64,000 nucleotides of DNA from Gordonia asplenii (GCF_012933505.1 NZ_JABBNB010000002.1:62001-126000), one strand, 5' to 3'; numbered from the stretch's first letter, positions 45,401 to 47,088 are shown. Notes: generated from the sequence alone by a model not told the origin. Made by a program: numbers and translations.

Positions 45401-46505
45401 GCTGCGCGAGACGATGATCGCGCAGATCTTCGCCGACGTCCTCGGCGTCGAACGGGTCTCGGCTACGGCGTCGTTCTTCGATCTGGGCGGCAACTCGCTG
45501 TCGGCGGTACGGATCGTCGAACAGATCCGGCGCACGCTGCACAGCGAGATCGAGCTGGCCGCGATGTTTGCCGCACCGTCGGTGCGCGCGATCGCCGAGC
45601 ATCTCACCTCGCAAGCACAGGCCGGTAGCGGCGTGCTTCTCCCGCTGCGGACCGACGGCAGTCTGCCGCCGTTGTTCTGTGTGCACCCGGCGGGCGGTCT
45701 CGCGTGGTTCTACGGCGGGTTCGCGCCGTACATCGAGGACCGGCCGATCTACGGTCTGCAGGATCCGCACGTCGTGGCGGACGAGCCGATCGAAGACGAT
45801 GCCGTGGCGGTGGCCCGGCGCTACGTCGACGAGATCCGGCGCGTGCAGCCGGACGGGCCGTACCATCTGCTGGGGTGGTCGGTCGGTGGCGTGATCGCAC
45901 AGGCGATGGCGACGCTCATTCAGGACGAGGGCGGAGTCGTCGGGTATCTCGGCATCATGGACTCGGCGCCGGTACCGGAGATCGAGTTGCCGGTGACCGA
46001 GCCGGGCGAGTCGGTGTCGGCGCACGCCGAGGCGTTCGGGGCCCAGGTCGAGGACGCGGGGACCGAGGATACGAGCGAGGAGACCGACGGATCACAGATG
46101 GCCGACCTGCTCGGCGGTTGGCGTGATCTGTTCGACCTCGGCGATGATCTGCATGCGACGACGCCGGAGGAGGTCGTCGCGATCGTGCGTGAACAGATCG
46201 CCGGCATGGGACTGTTCGCGGCCGACCAGGTGGAACGCATCATGGAGAGCTTCGGCGCCGCCCAAGAGGTGGTTGCCGGATTCACGCCGCGGCCGTACTA
46301 CGGTGACGTGCAGGTATTCGTGGCGACCGCGGACAAAGAGGATCCCGACGTGGTGGCTCAAGCGTGGCGTCCGTACGTGGACGGCCGATTGACGGAGATC
46401 CACGTGGACACCCATCACCTCGGGATGGCGAATGCGGATGCACTCGCTGTCGTCGGGCCCCGGATTGCGGCTGCACTCGCTGCGGGAGACCCGAGTTCCG
46501 ACTAG
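13659..46505 (+). CDS. Giant terminal NRPS subunit (about 10,948 aa): nine A-T units, eight C, three E, C-terminal thioesterase
   Basis: Order: A-T / C-A-T / C-A-T / C-A-T-E / C-A-T-E / C-A-T-E / C-A-T / C-A-T / C-A-T-TE. All nine A domains have the TSGSTG(R/Q)PKG nucleotide loop. All eight C domains have HHxxxDG, the three following E domains being the HHxILDGWS type. All three E domains have HHxGVDxxSW, VGWFT and FNY(L/F)G motifs. The thioesterase has GWSVGG with the nucleophile Ser at codon 45879 (residue about 10741) and a late HHLGMANADA segment with the likely catalytic His. I prefer GTG 13659 because AAGGGG lies 10 bases upstream; an in-frame GTG at 13638 would add seven residues. The protein starts almost directly at an A domain, so its first module depends on the C domain ending the upstream protein. 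This is one of the longest bacterial proteins by size class. Oddities: a composition patch in A7, a 24-base repeat in the third E domain and an insert in A8. Confidence 0.97.
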   Translation: MAEIVRVPAVSDRAALVFGDREVSYPEFSARVAELGRRLIEYGVGPDTAVAVCIDRSVELLVAIHGVIAAGGQYVPLDAALPAERVAYMVDTASATVVLVRSGELPDVVAALGDAVRVVEVDADTDVDESTEPITDAQRRSAIHPDTALYTLFTSGSTGRPKGVTVSHRAVANRLEWMRDWYDLTGERVFLQKTPVTFDVSVWELFLPFMVGATLVIAEPERHGDPDYLRAVISSAGVDTIHFVPSMLAAFLDVLGETTATLQSLRYVFTSGEALPAAVANTLTELLPAARLINLYGPTEAAVDVTAYEVRHGDTRIPIGVPVPNTSTLVLDSTLQAVPAGVPGELYLGGVQLARGYATRADLTSERFVADPFGRGGERLYRTGDLVRWSAAGDLEYLGRTDFQVKLRGQRMELGEIEAVLAAAPGVVHAAAAVVELAGGAHLVGYVSGVTDLRAVKDTVAQQLPEYMRPTLWVDMDAMPLNSSGKVDRRRLPAPQIAAAVYVEPASDAEAAVAAVFADVLGVDRVSVVESFFDLGGNSLSATRVAARAGQALGRDIAVRDVFDAPSVRELVLVGQGRGAAVAPIVAVATRPERIPLSFAQQRMWFINRFEPASPVYNLPTILRVTGELDPTALRAAFADLIARHEILRTTYPSADGVPYQAVGDAAELGDRDAWAQVSSQDEIAAAVMAGFDVAVDWPIRARVWLDATGPGEHVLALVTHHIASDGESMLPLVTDLVTAYLARAAGTEPDFTPLPVQFADFAIWQHEVLGSPSDPTSIAGRQLDYWRDQLDGLPGVLELPTDRPRKRAASHRGGAVTFTIPADVAARIAEVAQAESVTPFMVVHGALAVLLARLSASADIAVATPVAGRGQAVLDPLIGMFVNTLILRTEVDGAQTFRSLLAQVRTADLGAFAHADVPFETVVDALDPVRSEAFAPLAQVLLSFDPSASAAAADITVDQLSIAAMTPDEIPAQLDLYLTVATAGPGSPWTASAVFETDLFDAATVAAMMDRFVALLDALSADVAAPVGDAALLRADDVITIEAGEWGAHTELPSTGTVADVIAAGVAAYPEATALLFDGRSVTYREFGARVNVLARELISYGLGPESAIALVLPRSIELMVAVHAVVAAGGQYVPMDIGAPAERVGYMVDTARVRAVLVSAATADSVAATTAAAAGARLIVVDASTRVDLSAPPITDAERTSPLRDDSAVYTLFTSGSTGRPKGVTLTHRAVVNRLWWGLRELPIDTCDRVMLKTPYTFDVSVPELFAPLMVGASIVVLRDGGHLEPAYVADVVDDARVTMIHFVPSMLAVFTEVVGVERMSRMDSVRIVSATGEALPPAVAADLRSALPEALFYNLYGPTEAAIEITAERVEQVDPTASSVPIGVPVWNSSAIVLDGRLHRVPDGVPGELYLGGVQLARGYASRGDLTADRFVADPFGAPGTRLYRTGDLVRRRADGVLEYLGRTDFQVKLRGQRIELGEIESALAAAPGVVHAAATVLVAPDGGQHLVGYVAPSSVPVDAVKAAVTQSLPGYMVPTVWVSLDDVALNSAGKLDRKALPQPDFGGAREEYVAPASAAEEALAAVFAEILGIERVSVTESFFDLGGNSLSAMRLAARAAAVLDADLGIRDLFEAPSVRALAAASIGRGANLAPIVAVDPRPARIPLSFAQQRMWFINQADHTSSTYNIPAVLRLSGSLDLDALHAAVVDVVARHESLRTTFPSKDGAPEQKIGRASTIGAQLDWDVVDDLDDLGDAVTRGFDVTRSRPIRVRVFEAAPDDHVLAVVTHHIASDGESIAPLITDLVLAYTARVDDRDPEFAPLAVQFADYAIWQHEVLGSVDDAESVVGRQLDYWRTHLAGLPELVELPADRPRPAIASQRGAAVEFTLPADLVGQLTAYASATGSTPFMVVHAALAILIARLAGTDDVAVATPIAGRGQAVLDPLVGMFVNTLTLRTPVESATTFAGIVDAARAADLDAFANADVPFDVVADALGAARSSAYAPFSQVWLTLSQSVLPELAGSDIAAGEIAGLRVEPVEAPDVAAKVDLVVSIGRNDAGDWPSSLIYATDLFDESTVRVFADQFVAILTAGLAAPDVAVGDIALGTSALGRTAAVTPRPVAAPVRKDVADSDAVVSGGPGAEPISLGEVFAQAAQLWGPRPAVVDADGAALTYAQFDAESNRLARWLIARGIGPESLVGVSMNRSARLLTTIAAVAKTGAGYVPIDPAYPDDRRRAMLIDANAPLCIVDAGTEPVSGVSLSWVSLDDPTVAAEVAAQSDSAITDADRVRPVRPHNIAYVIFTSGSTGRPKGVAVTNWGVHNFGRELVARSGVDEYTRMLGFASPSFDASILEYLMSVVAGGTLIYRPQDAVGGPALADFVMRQAISHMFLTPTVLATLDPATLPALRAVYVGGEAISAALKDQWSQFRRIQNFYGPSEATVAVTGSAPMQMGEQVTLGSVLAGVGLMVLDARLHPVPAGAVGELYATGGALARGYLGRPELTAGAFVANPFGNPGDVMYRTGDLVRWRLDAAGTAVLEYSGRADDQVKLRGLRIELGEIEAVFTDHTSVHSAVVIGVGGSVATALAAYVVGQPGVEIDTAELKSFAAQRLPSYMLPASITVLAALPLTPVGKLDKAALPEPVIEAGEYVAPETSEEEAVAKIFAEVLDADRVSVTDSYFDLGGNSLSATRVAARVGEALGVEVSLRDMFEAPSVRALVAAVAGHDAALAPIVAVDPRPALVPLSFAQQRMWVLNRLDPASAAYNIPTVVRLTGALDQSALRAAMVDVITRHEVLRTTFPEGPRGSSQLIGATADIERNLDWAVVSTAAELGEQVHRGFDLTVEQPIRVRLWQAAPEETVLAVVLHHIASDGESTTPLLTDLLTAYAARREGVAPQFEAMPVQFADFAIWQHETLGAPDDPDSVVGRQLAYWTTQLAGLPDVLELPADRPRPRIATGDGAITPFTVPAAVAERIVSTAAAYDVTPFMVVHAGLSVLLARLGSIDDIAIATPIAGRGQSVLDPVVGMFVNALVLRARVDTAMGFGALIEQVRGTDLDAYAHADVPFETLVDALDPVRSQAFEPLAQIMLSFNPAASLAGVEINVAGLEISGVEAPEVAAQRDLTITVSQGPDDWAGSVIYATDLFDEATVASMMQRFVDLLDALTTAPERPVGDAEIVGADESAALSGIANGPAVAVQPATADVLFADRVAASGAAAAILFDDRTVTYAELGARVATLSRELTALGVGPDVAVGICLPRSVEMIVAIHAVLAAGGQFVPIGLDAPADRVDYMLETAGAAVLLVAVNAVGSTIAASAAGRGIPVLAVDADTTDADTPDAEAPADARPLTETRSGARPDDAAYTIFTSGSTGRPKGVTVSHRSLMAHLLGDRDYYGFTAADVVLQVLEYTFDPSVLEFLRPIVTGAPLVLLHPGDHRDPEKIADAVARFGVTSAVIVPSMLAAMVDVLDGPDQSWAATLSRLHTGGEALSPVVADAVTAKWPQAAMFNQYGPTETTIYSTVARVQPGRRSQPIGVPVANTSAYVLDNRLRRTPIGVAGELYIAGDLVARGYAGQSALTADRFVANPFTTDPAGAGSRMYRTGDLVRWNADGELLYLGRTDFQVKLRGQRIELEEIDAVLAGAPGVVHAASAIGRSGQAEYLIGYVSPATVDLDAVQAAAAAGLPEYMVPSVWVRLAELPLNSAGKIDRKSLPAADPAASTHDYVAPVGTVEEHLAGVVASLLGLERVSVTESFFALGGDSIMSIQVASAMRAAGLALSPKQIFEHKTVRAMARAMAEHDVVLPDLAELPGGASGPVTVPPVMAWMLESADTPADVADFSQAVVLVAPDGLTTDALGEVLAVVAQAHPMLTAALAEVDSVWTLTAGSPFDAAAAVSATTSSSTVGSAEFDADLVAAHRAASARLNPAVGALMAAVHVVDPAGAGRIVLVVHHVGVDAVSWNIIVEDLVTVWAQRSAGHGIAVRAVTSSQRAWSGALAAQGSRWAADTDYWLDRLPLRHNDFGVQLDRPRDRMATAETVRALLAAEPTESLLTTVPDAFGGSVNDVLLATLARAVRGWQGARGIDASGPVSILVEGHGRYEEVLATGATPVRADLSRSVGWFTSVAPVGVDPGADVVHAVKSAKEERLGQPDDGVGFGWLRWHGESEVSTRPLPPIVFNYFGAVAAGGAGESGATALPFGPAAAPAFPASPTGAMAAQALLTVTAGVRVVDGGRSLSMSVLFPSGAFASAEIDDLLTRWSTELTELAGVVVDGASVGLSPSDVPGVAVTQADLDALAVAYPGADVWPLSPLQGGLFFQSQLAAESDDAVDVYVAQAVLTLGEGVDPVRLRAAAQSVVDEHRILRSGFVETGSGALVSVVPGRAELGWSEIDLGAVDDAEAAARVAQIATEQRVLPFDLATPPLLRFVFVRHGGSATLISTNHHIILDGWSGPLVLADVLAVYATGSTYTGQVSAGTGDFGDYLRLIATRDAHEGAAAWRDVLAAVEGPTLVAPGRVTVSQDSLPRDLETPISAELVAELESVGRAHGATLATVLQLAWAVLLSRLTGNRVVTFGETVSGRPADLPGVESMVGLFINTLPTAVDVDPDATVGEVLARLQADKVAVLDYQHLSLADVVAAASTPIGFDTLTVHESFPVDAGSLESADASVTGGLTIARADLSDSTHYPLNMVTVPAADALVVRLKYLPSAFSDEQIAEFASAVTQILRAIAHAPDTKTADISLLDAGHREAVLARSAGARVDVVPTTQAAALAARVAAAPDAPALWFDGRTVTYGEFGARVNTLARELISRGIGANAAVGVAIDRSVEMMVAIHAVVAAGGQYVPIAVDAPADRVEYMTATSGARMVLVAAGQVPDALAAVDTDLVVVDASRAIDESVAPIADTERRAPVSPDDALYTLFTSGSTGRPKGVTVTHRALANRLDWMRTWYSLSADEVFVQKTPTTFDVSVWELFLPLTLGAELVVAAPGAHADPEALAALIAERRVSVIHFVPSMLSVFVDVLAPQTLSALSSLNWIFASGEALTAGPAHAVLGALDGVRLVNLYGPTEAAVDVTAYELTGDETTVPIGVPVSNTEAYVLDARLRPVPVGVPGELYLGGVQLARGYAGQLGLTAERFVADPFGTAERLYRTGDLVRWNTAGAIEYLGRTDFQVKLRGQRIELGEIESVLASAPGVVKAAVTVAAAPTGADHLVAYLSPATLDVAAVKTAVEQALPSYMVPTVWTVLDDIGLNSAGKIDRRGLPAPDFGSLDADYVAPRGEVETQLAAVIAGLLGVERVSVVESFFAMGGDSIMSIQLASAMRAAGHTLSPRQVFELKTIREMARAIASVGERLPDLAELPGGAAGTFPLPPVVAWMLEFSQQPTDFIGNVQAVVLAAPTGAGSADIADVLSVVVGAHAMASARLYQADGTWGIEAGTPFDAERAVTVTASTGAVGSEQFDADLVAAHNAAVRRLNPATGELVRAALVTDPSGAGRIALVIHHLGVDTVSWNILVEDLITVWAQRSAGHPMQVRAVTNSQRAWSTALAAQLPARDVELPRWLARMPLRQNDFGVQLDPVLDRVPTMESVSVAVDAHDTEVLLAAAPEAFGGTVNDVLLAALARALRGWQRARGIDDDAPIGVLLEGHGRYEEVLATGADAVRADLSRTVGWFTTIAPIAIDPGDDAVHAVKAAKEERLATPDSGIGFGWLRYHGDTELAARPLPAVLFNYLGAASGAGGSGSSQGSDGSEGGAIQAPLAFTAVAGPDFGPPPALDMAAQAVFTVNAGARFVDGRRELSASIRYPARQLAAADVAELGRRWSAELSSIADVVRSGAPIGLSPSDVPGVSISQRELDLLAARYPGAAVWPLSPLQGGLFLQAQLAADLPDGVDVYVAQAILTLGSGVDEQRLARAAQSVLDHHRVLRSGFVETESGAVLAVVPGAVEVPWSVIDLGDAEPDEVTARVAQIADAQRVLPFDLGTPPLLRFVFVRHGESATLISTNHHIILDGWSGPLVMADVLALYATGNTYTDQVAAAAGGDVAASGDFGDYLRLIASRDAQAGRAAWRTLLEPVDGPTLVAPALPPISADSLPRDVDVLVDPELVAALEAVGRAHDATLATVLQLVWAVLVSRLTGNRVVTFGETVSGRPADLAGVESMIGLFINTLPVVVDVDPQAPIADILRRLQADKVAVLDYQFLTLAEIAAAADRPVVFDTLTIHESYPVDESSLASADTSAVGGLAVAGAQMSDSTHYPLNMGTLPSGDGLLLRLKYLPAAFSEQQVTEFSAALVAIMRTVAAAPQTTAGELSLLDESRRAQVLAASTGPDLEVTAPHLATILAARVAATPHVPAVIFADRTLTYAEFGARVNTLARELISLGVGPDAAVGICIERSVEMVVAIHAIAAAGGQYVPIETAAPAERVQYMMATAAASTVLVAAGAPVPDAVAALGSVTVVAVDSAAEIDLDSAAAQPVSDADRISPVRPSSAAYTIFTSGSTGRPKGVTVSHRAVMSHLLFDRGYYGFTEADVVLQVLEYTFDPSVLEFFRSMLAGGTLVLLAPGDHRDPQKIADTVARHGVTTAIIVPSMLAAMTDALEERGNAWAATLTRIHTGGEALVPAVADAVYASWPQVTLYNQYGPTEATIFSTVAQVRPGHQTQPIGVPVANTGNYVLDAHLQLVPAGVAGELYIGGAQVARGYASRTVLTAERFVADPFGSGERLYRTGDLVRWNDGGELEYLGRTDFQVKLRGQRIELGEIESALAAAPGVVHVAAAVAQSGRAAHLVGYLTPASVDVAAVAAFAERRLPSYMVPTVWMALDELALNSAGKIDRRALPEPDFTALDADYVAPVGDLEQQLATVVAALLGLDRVSVTESFFALGGDSIMSIQLASAARATGLTLSPREIFERKTVRAMAAAMLDSSAVLPALPELPGGPAGVVTLPPVVSWMLEYSDTAADFAGFVQGVVLAAPAELTPDTQAEPARDTQAEPALDALAEPALDALAEVLGVVVAAHAMLSARLAQVDGQWELTAGARFDARAAVSRHSSAGPVGSDVFDADLVAAHKFAAEQLDPTVGALVHAVWVTDSAGAGRIVLVVHHLGVDAVSWRIIVEDLVTVWAQRSAGHPQHVREVTSSQRAWSAALAAQTARRHGELGYWLERLPVRPTPLGAELVRSRDRVSTLDLVTHVVDADVTEALLTRVPEAFTGTASDALLAALARAVRTWQRARGIDDDAPVVVLAEGHGRYEDVVETGPEPVRADLSRSVGWFTSVAPLALDPADDAVHAVKAAKEERLGQPDSGIGFGWLRYRDDSELARRPMPSIVFNYLGAAAAGGGDTSDTPVDATASLLAFGTVDGPEFGIPANLTMAAQAVLTINASARNVGGRRQLVAAVSFPPAVVSAPDVAELAEYFSTELAAIADVANSEVPVGLSPSDVPGVTLTQADLDAVDRSYPGADVWPLSPLQGGLFFQSEMVAGISGEVDVYVAQAVLSLGAGVDEDRLRRAAQAVVAQHRVLRAGFVTTASGAVVSVVPSSVELPWTVVDLGAVDESTATQRVQEVVAAQRVLPFDLAAPPLLRFVLVRHGDTSTLVSTNHHLILDGWSGPLVMADVLAVYATGATYTGQVSGGAAGDFGDYLRLIATRDIDAGLAAWRSVLAPVEGPTLVASGEAVSDTQLPQDCEVPISGELVAALESVGREHGATLATVLQLAWAVLLSRLTGNQVVTFGETVSGRPADLDGVESMVGLFINTLPGVVDVDPAASVVAVLEKLQADKVAVLDYQYLSLPEITAAADVPIGFDTLTVHESYPVDASSLESTDASAVGGLAITGAQLSDSTHYPLNMITLPAADGLVVRVKYLPGVFSAREVQGFAAAIAQILTSIAAQPYSSIAEIDITAPDERAAVVAQSFGPAVRVASVTVADAVVAGLAGAGAGTALWFEGRGVSVAEFGARVNTLARGLISAGVGPNVAVGVAVDRSVEMVVAIHAVVAAGGQYVPIDPAVPVDRVEYMVSVADVRIVVTAAGVVPESVVALGDSVRVVEVDGSGDVDLSVRSVSDADRLAPLRADDAVYTLFTSGSTGRPKGVTVSHRSVLNRLVWGIDTFGLAADDRVILKTPFTFDVSVPELFAPVLAGATVVIARPGGHTDPEYLVDLLAESAATSVHFVPSMLSVFLDVVASERLSALTSLKWVFASGEALPPAVVGKAHAVWPHVGIHNLFGPTEAAVEVSWADVSDAPAVVSIGAPVWNTETLVLDARLRPVPVGVPGELYLGGVQIARGYAGQSGLTAERFVADPFGVVGSRLYRTGDLVRWNAGGEVEYLGRTDFQVKLRGQRIELGEIESVLAGAAGVVKAAVTVASTPSGAQHLVAYVSPVSVDVEVLRAVVGQALPSYMVPSVWTVLDDIALNSAGKIDRRALPAPDFGSLERDYVAPVGDVEERLAAAFADVLGVERVSVVDSFFDIGGNSLSAMRLAARAGDVLDAAISVRDIFDAHTVRHLAESSGERARALPAITPAQPRPDRIPLTFAQQRMWFINRFEPASPVYNIPAVLRLTGDLDVAALRAAVIDVVARHEVLRTTFGAVDGEPFQSIGDVDEFDARDVWRVVSDLPEIEAAVMTGFDVTEQWPLRVRLWEAKTPAHAAVEAQREHVLAVVTHHIAADGESLTPLVADLASAYVARASGSAPAFSPLPVQLADFAVWQHRVLGSADHPSSVIGTQLAYWREQLAGLPDVLELPADRPRPSVASRAGALSATAIPAVVATRIGEVAKANGVTPFMVLHAALAVVLARLAGRDDIAIATPVAGRGQQVLDAVVGMFVNTLVLRTQIEQSADFAGLLATVRTVDLDAFAHADVPFETVVEAVDPVRSEAFAPLAQVLLSLNPGAGAGAGVDVGDLRIEPVDPGVVGAQLDLYFTVSTAPTGDWTLGVVYATELFDAPRVAALLDRFVTVLDQLTAAPTTPLGDVSIFVGAEDAAQARMELGPDVTLPAAATLWDAVAPRIEATPTAAALEFAGRTVTYREFGARVSLLARELVAAGVGPDVAVAVSLHRSVEMVVAIHAIVAAGGQYVPVDTSAPADRASYMFDTADVSALVVDDPLRAKDVVASAQSRGATIVVVDAAGPVDETVALFTAGERSARLLPDHAAYTLFTSGSTGRPKGVTLSHSAVLNRLWWGLDELPIDAGDTVMLKTPYTFDVSVPELFAPLMIGARITILPADGHLNPVVVADEIERTSTTMVHFVPSMLSVFVEVVGVQRMSRMSSVRIVSTTGEALPPAVAADVRSAWPASGAQRAGRGSAQPDVLFYNLYGPTEAAVEITFEKIDAVSAGDGSVPIGVPVWNSSAVVLDSRLHRVPDGVAGELYLGGVQLARGYASRGDLTADRFVADPFGAPGARLYRTGDLVRRRADGVLEYLGRTDFQVKLRGQRIELGEIEAAIAAAPGVVHAAATVVAAPSGDQQLVGFVAPSSVDVDAVKAAVAQSLPVYMVPTSWVAFDEVVLNSAGKLDRKALPEPDFGSVESEFVAPDGDVETRLAAVFADVLGADRVSVVESFFDLGGNSLSAMRLAARAGDVLGVEVSVRDLFEAPTVRGLIAAASSNSVVVEPVSAVIPRPDRIPLSFAQQRMWFINQFDAASPAYNLPAVLRLTGDLDVAALRAAVVDVVIRHEVLRTTYPLVDGEPVQVIAAADDVERGIDWRTVDSGEDILAAVTAGFDVTRDWPVRVRLFEASDGVADHREYVLGVVLHHIAADGESMLPLLGDLLTAYAARAEQRSPRFTPLAVQFADYALWQHRVLGAPDDPGSIVGAQLDYWKRQLAGLPDVLELPTDRPRPAVASQRGGSVEFDIPADLAEQIREVATATRTTPFMVVHGALAVLLARLSASGDIAIGTPIAGRGQAVLDPLVGMFVNTLVLRTDVGSRQSFAELLEQVRGVDLEAFGHAVVPFEAVVDALNPVRSEAFSPLIQVWLSVRQDGGTGTGFDGATRAGETLTVTPVTLDQTPVQVDLVVDVNAPAAGSWSAKASFATDLFDAATIEAMMARLVHVLGQVVGDASLAVGDVELLGAAERDTVDAWSHGRDLVAPAETTLAGLFVDRVAASATRTAIVTPSVTLTYGELGSVVAALAAHLLDLGAGPQAPVAVCLPRSVSLVAAVHAAGVAGSSFITIDPEAPADRVRYLLETSGARIMLVPAIVSAETTAAARDLGVQVDTVDDARVLAPAQDPTSVSLSDVVRRVGVIHPDSAAYTMFTSGSTGQPKGVVVGHRAITAHMRHDAAAHAYTVDDVFVQVAASTFDALLLDVLRPIVSGGSLVLLRSWDHRDPRAIAATMAQRGVTAALLVPSMLSTMLDVLSDDELAAVRLRALDVGGEALSRALADQVRAVWPSVELRNMYGPTEAAICSTSAPIDADTPITIGAPVTRTTTRVLDARLHPVPRGVAGELYLGGVQLARGYASRGDLTADRFVADPFGAPGERLYRTGDLVRWSATGDLDYVGRTDFQVKLRGQRIELGEIEAAIAAAPGVVHAAAAVATSPTGGEYLAAYVSPSSVDLPQVTAAVRQSLAAYMVPAVWTVLDELPLNSAGKIDRLALPAPAPAAEAQYVAPEGLRETMIAQIFADVLGVERVSATASFFDLGGNSLSAVRIVEQIRRTLHSEIELAAMFAAPSVRAIAEHLTSQAQAGSGVLLPLRTDGSLPPLFCVHPAGGLAWFYGGFAPYIEDRPIYGLQDPHVVADEPIEDDAVAVARRYVDEIRRVQPDGPYHLLGWSVGGVIAQAMATLIQDEGGVVGYLGIMDSAPVPEIELPVTEPGESVSAHAEAFGAQVEDAGTEDTSEETDGSQMADLLGGWRDLFDLGDDLHATTPEEVVAIVREQIAGMGLFAADQVERIMESFGAAQEVVAGFTPRPYYGDVQVFVATADKEDPDVVAQAWRPYVDGRLTEIHVDTHHLGMANADALAVVGPRIAAALAAGDPSSD
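15406..18605 (+). other. NRPS module 6: C-A-T, A code DVPHSTLIE(K)
   Basis: LCL C (HHIASDG near 15810), A with pocket D, V, P, H, S, T, L, I, E, and a GGNSL carrier. Close relative of the A domains of modules 1 and 12. Substrate unassigned, L-configured. Confidence 0.8.
18606..21840 (+). other. NRPS module 7: C-A-T, A code DALFYGFVA(K)
   Basis: The pocket is lined mainly by non-polar and aromatic residues (D, A, L, F, Y, G, F, V, A), suggesting a hydrophobic substrate. The A domain diverges from most others here (motifs FTSGSTG with VTNWGVHNF, and GRADDQVKLRGLR) and groups with module 2. Confidence 0.78.
21841..26460 (+). other. NRPS module 8: C-A-T-E, A code DPLVHGQIY(K)
   Basis: The A pocket is D, P, L, V, H, G, Q, I, Y, almost the same as module 10, so modules 8 and 10 should use the same or a very similar amino acid. 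The E domain (25090-26450; HHVGVD near 25497) gives a D residue. Substrate unassigned. Confidence 0.78.
26461..31130 (+). other. NRPS module 9: DCL C-A-T-E, serine code DVWHFSLVD(K)
   Basis: C of the HHIILDGWS type (near 26967), A with the canonical serine pocket, GGDSIM carrier and an intact E domain (HHLGVD near 30135). Predicted to place D-Ser. Confidence 0.83.
31131..35905 (+). other. NRPS module 10: DCL C-A-T-E, A code DPLIHGQIF(K), E domain with repeat insertion
   Basis: Third consecutive module with an E domain. The pocket is D, P, L, I, H, G, Q, I, F, a conservative variant of module 8. The E domain keeps HHLGVD (near 34911), VGWFT and FNYLG but carries a roughly 24-residue in-frame tandem-repeat insert near its start. 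Confidence 0.78.
34548..34634 (+). repeat. 24-base in-frame tandem repeat inside an NRPS epimerization domain
   Basis: Units at 34548-34571, 34572-34595 and 34596-34619 plus a partial copy to 34634. Units 1 and 2 share GACACGCAGGCGGAGCCGGC; units 3 and 4 start GACGCGCTGG. The encoded octapeptide units are DTQAEPAR, DTQAEPAL and DALAEPAL. The sister E domains run directly from the equivalent of ELT to DALGEVL without the insert. Confidence 0.9.
35906..39130 (+). other. NRPS module 11: DCL C-A-T, A code DVPHFSLVE(K), atypical codon use in A
   Basis: The C domain accepts the D residue from module 10 (HHLILDGWS near 36400). The pocket is D, V, P, H, F, S, L, V, E, one step closer to the serine code than the other DVPH domains. 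Most of the A domain (about 37365-38845) uses G/T-ending codons unlike the C-ending codons around it. Confidence 0.78.
39131..42402 (+). other. NRPS module 12: C-A-T, A code DVPHSTLVE(K), insert in A domain
   Basis: LCL C (HHIAADG near 39573); A with pocket D, V, P, H, S, T, L, V, E; GGNSL carrier. Between core motifs A4 and A5, just before YGPTE, it has an insert of about 13-14 residues (near 41455-41510) absent from sister domains. Confidence 0.78.
42403..45615 (+). other. NRPS module 13: C-A-T, A code DALLDGMIC(K)
   Basis: Last elongation module. The pocket is D, A, L, L, D, G, M, I, C, largely non-polar; it groups with modules 8 and 10 by overall motifs. The loop reads TSGSTGQPKG (Gln instead of Arg). 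The T domain (GGNSLSAVRIV near 45492) is followed directly by the thioesterase. Confidence 0.78.
45630..46505 (+). other. Type I thioesterase domain of the NRPS
   Basis: An alpha/beta-hydrolase fold domain at the C-terminus, with an FCVHPAGG oxyanion-loop motif (near 45676), GWSVGG nucleophile elbow (Ser codon 45879) and a terminal HHLGMANADA with the probable catalytic His. It releases the peptide by hydrolysis or cyclization; the sequence alone does not say which. Confidence 0.9.
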
Positions 46506-46586
46506 ACCCGCAGGGCCGTCGTACCAGGCGGCGGCCCGCAATGAGAAGATAAGGCGATCGTCGCCTTGGTATGAAAGGACAACCCA

Positions 46587-46820
46587 ATGACCAATCCGTT
46601 TGACGATGAAAACGGCCGCTTCTATGTGCTGGTGAATCACGAGAACCAGCACTCCCTGTGGCCGACCTTCGCCGACATCCCCGAAGGCTGGACCAAGGTG
46701 TTCGGCGAGGACAGCCGCGCGGCCTGCCTGGAGTACGTGGAGAAGAACTGGACCGATCTGCGACCGCAGAGCCTGATCGACGCGATGGAAGCGGACAAGG
46801 CCGCCGCCGAGGGCAAGTAG
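46587..46820 (+). CDS. MbtH-like protein, NRPS adenylation-domain chaperone
   Basis: A 77-residue protein with the full MbtH signature: N-x-E-x-Q-x-SLWP at residues 14-22, then PEGW and W-T-D-LRP near residue 50. MbtH-like proteins bind the A domains of many NRPSs and are needed for their solubility or activity. The gene lies 81 bases after the thioesterase stop, on the same strand, with AAAGGA seven bases before ATG. It is very likely cotranscribed with the two synthetase genes and serves them. A 13-bp inverted repeat follows it. Confidence 0.96.
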   Translation: MTNPFDDENGRFYVLVNHENQHSLWPTFADIPEGWTKVFGEDSRAACLEYVEKNWTDLRPQSLIDAMEADKAAAEGK

Positions 46821-46842
46821 GAAACGCAAGCGTAGATCTCAG

Positions 46843-46883
46843 GGATGTGGCTGTGGAGGCACAGGTTCATCACAGCCACATCC
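46843..46883 (+). terminator. Probable terminator of the NRPS-mbtH operon
   Basis: Perfect 13-bp inverted repeat GGATGTGGCTGTG / CACAGCCACATCC (46843-46855 and 46871-46883) with a 15-base loop, 22 bases after the mbtH stop. There is no long T-run, so it could instead be an mRNA-stabilizing hairpin or a binding site. Confidence 0.6.
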
Positions 46884-47088
46884 TGTTGACTATGGGTGAC
46901 TTCCGCATCTGCAGTCTCAGCGGTAACGTTCCAGGGTGTGATTCTGGTCACAAAGTTAGCTGGACTGAACAAATTTGCCACCACAGGATCGCGCTCTGCG
47001 CGTATTCATGGCAAGCTTGAGTGGTAGTCGTCATCCGAACGAAGGACAACTAGTCGGGACGTCGGGAAGCCGTCATCCGGAGGTAACA

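Noticed and set aside
1..46505. The NRPS as a known hydroxamate siderophore pathway (rhodochelin, heterobactin type)
   Set aside because: Those lines have few modules; here there are at least 13, and no ornithine monooxygenase, formyltransferase or siderophore transporter is in the window.
46975..47088. Longer version of the 100-residue protein starting at ATG 46975
   Set aside because: The extra 38 residues have no similarity to the domain and no ribosome binding site, whereas GGAGGT directly precedes ATG 47089.
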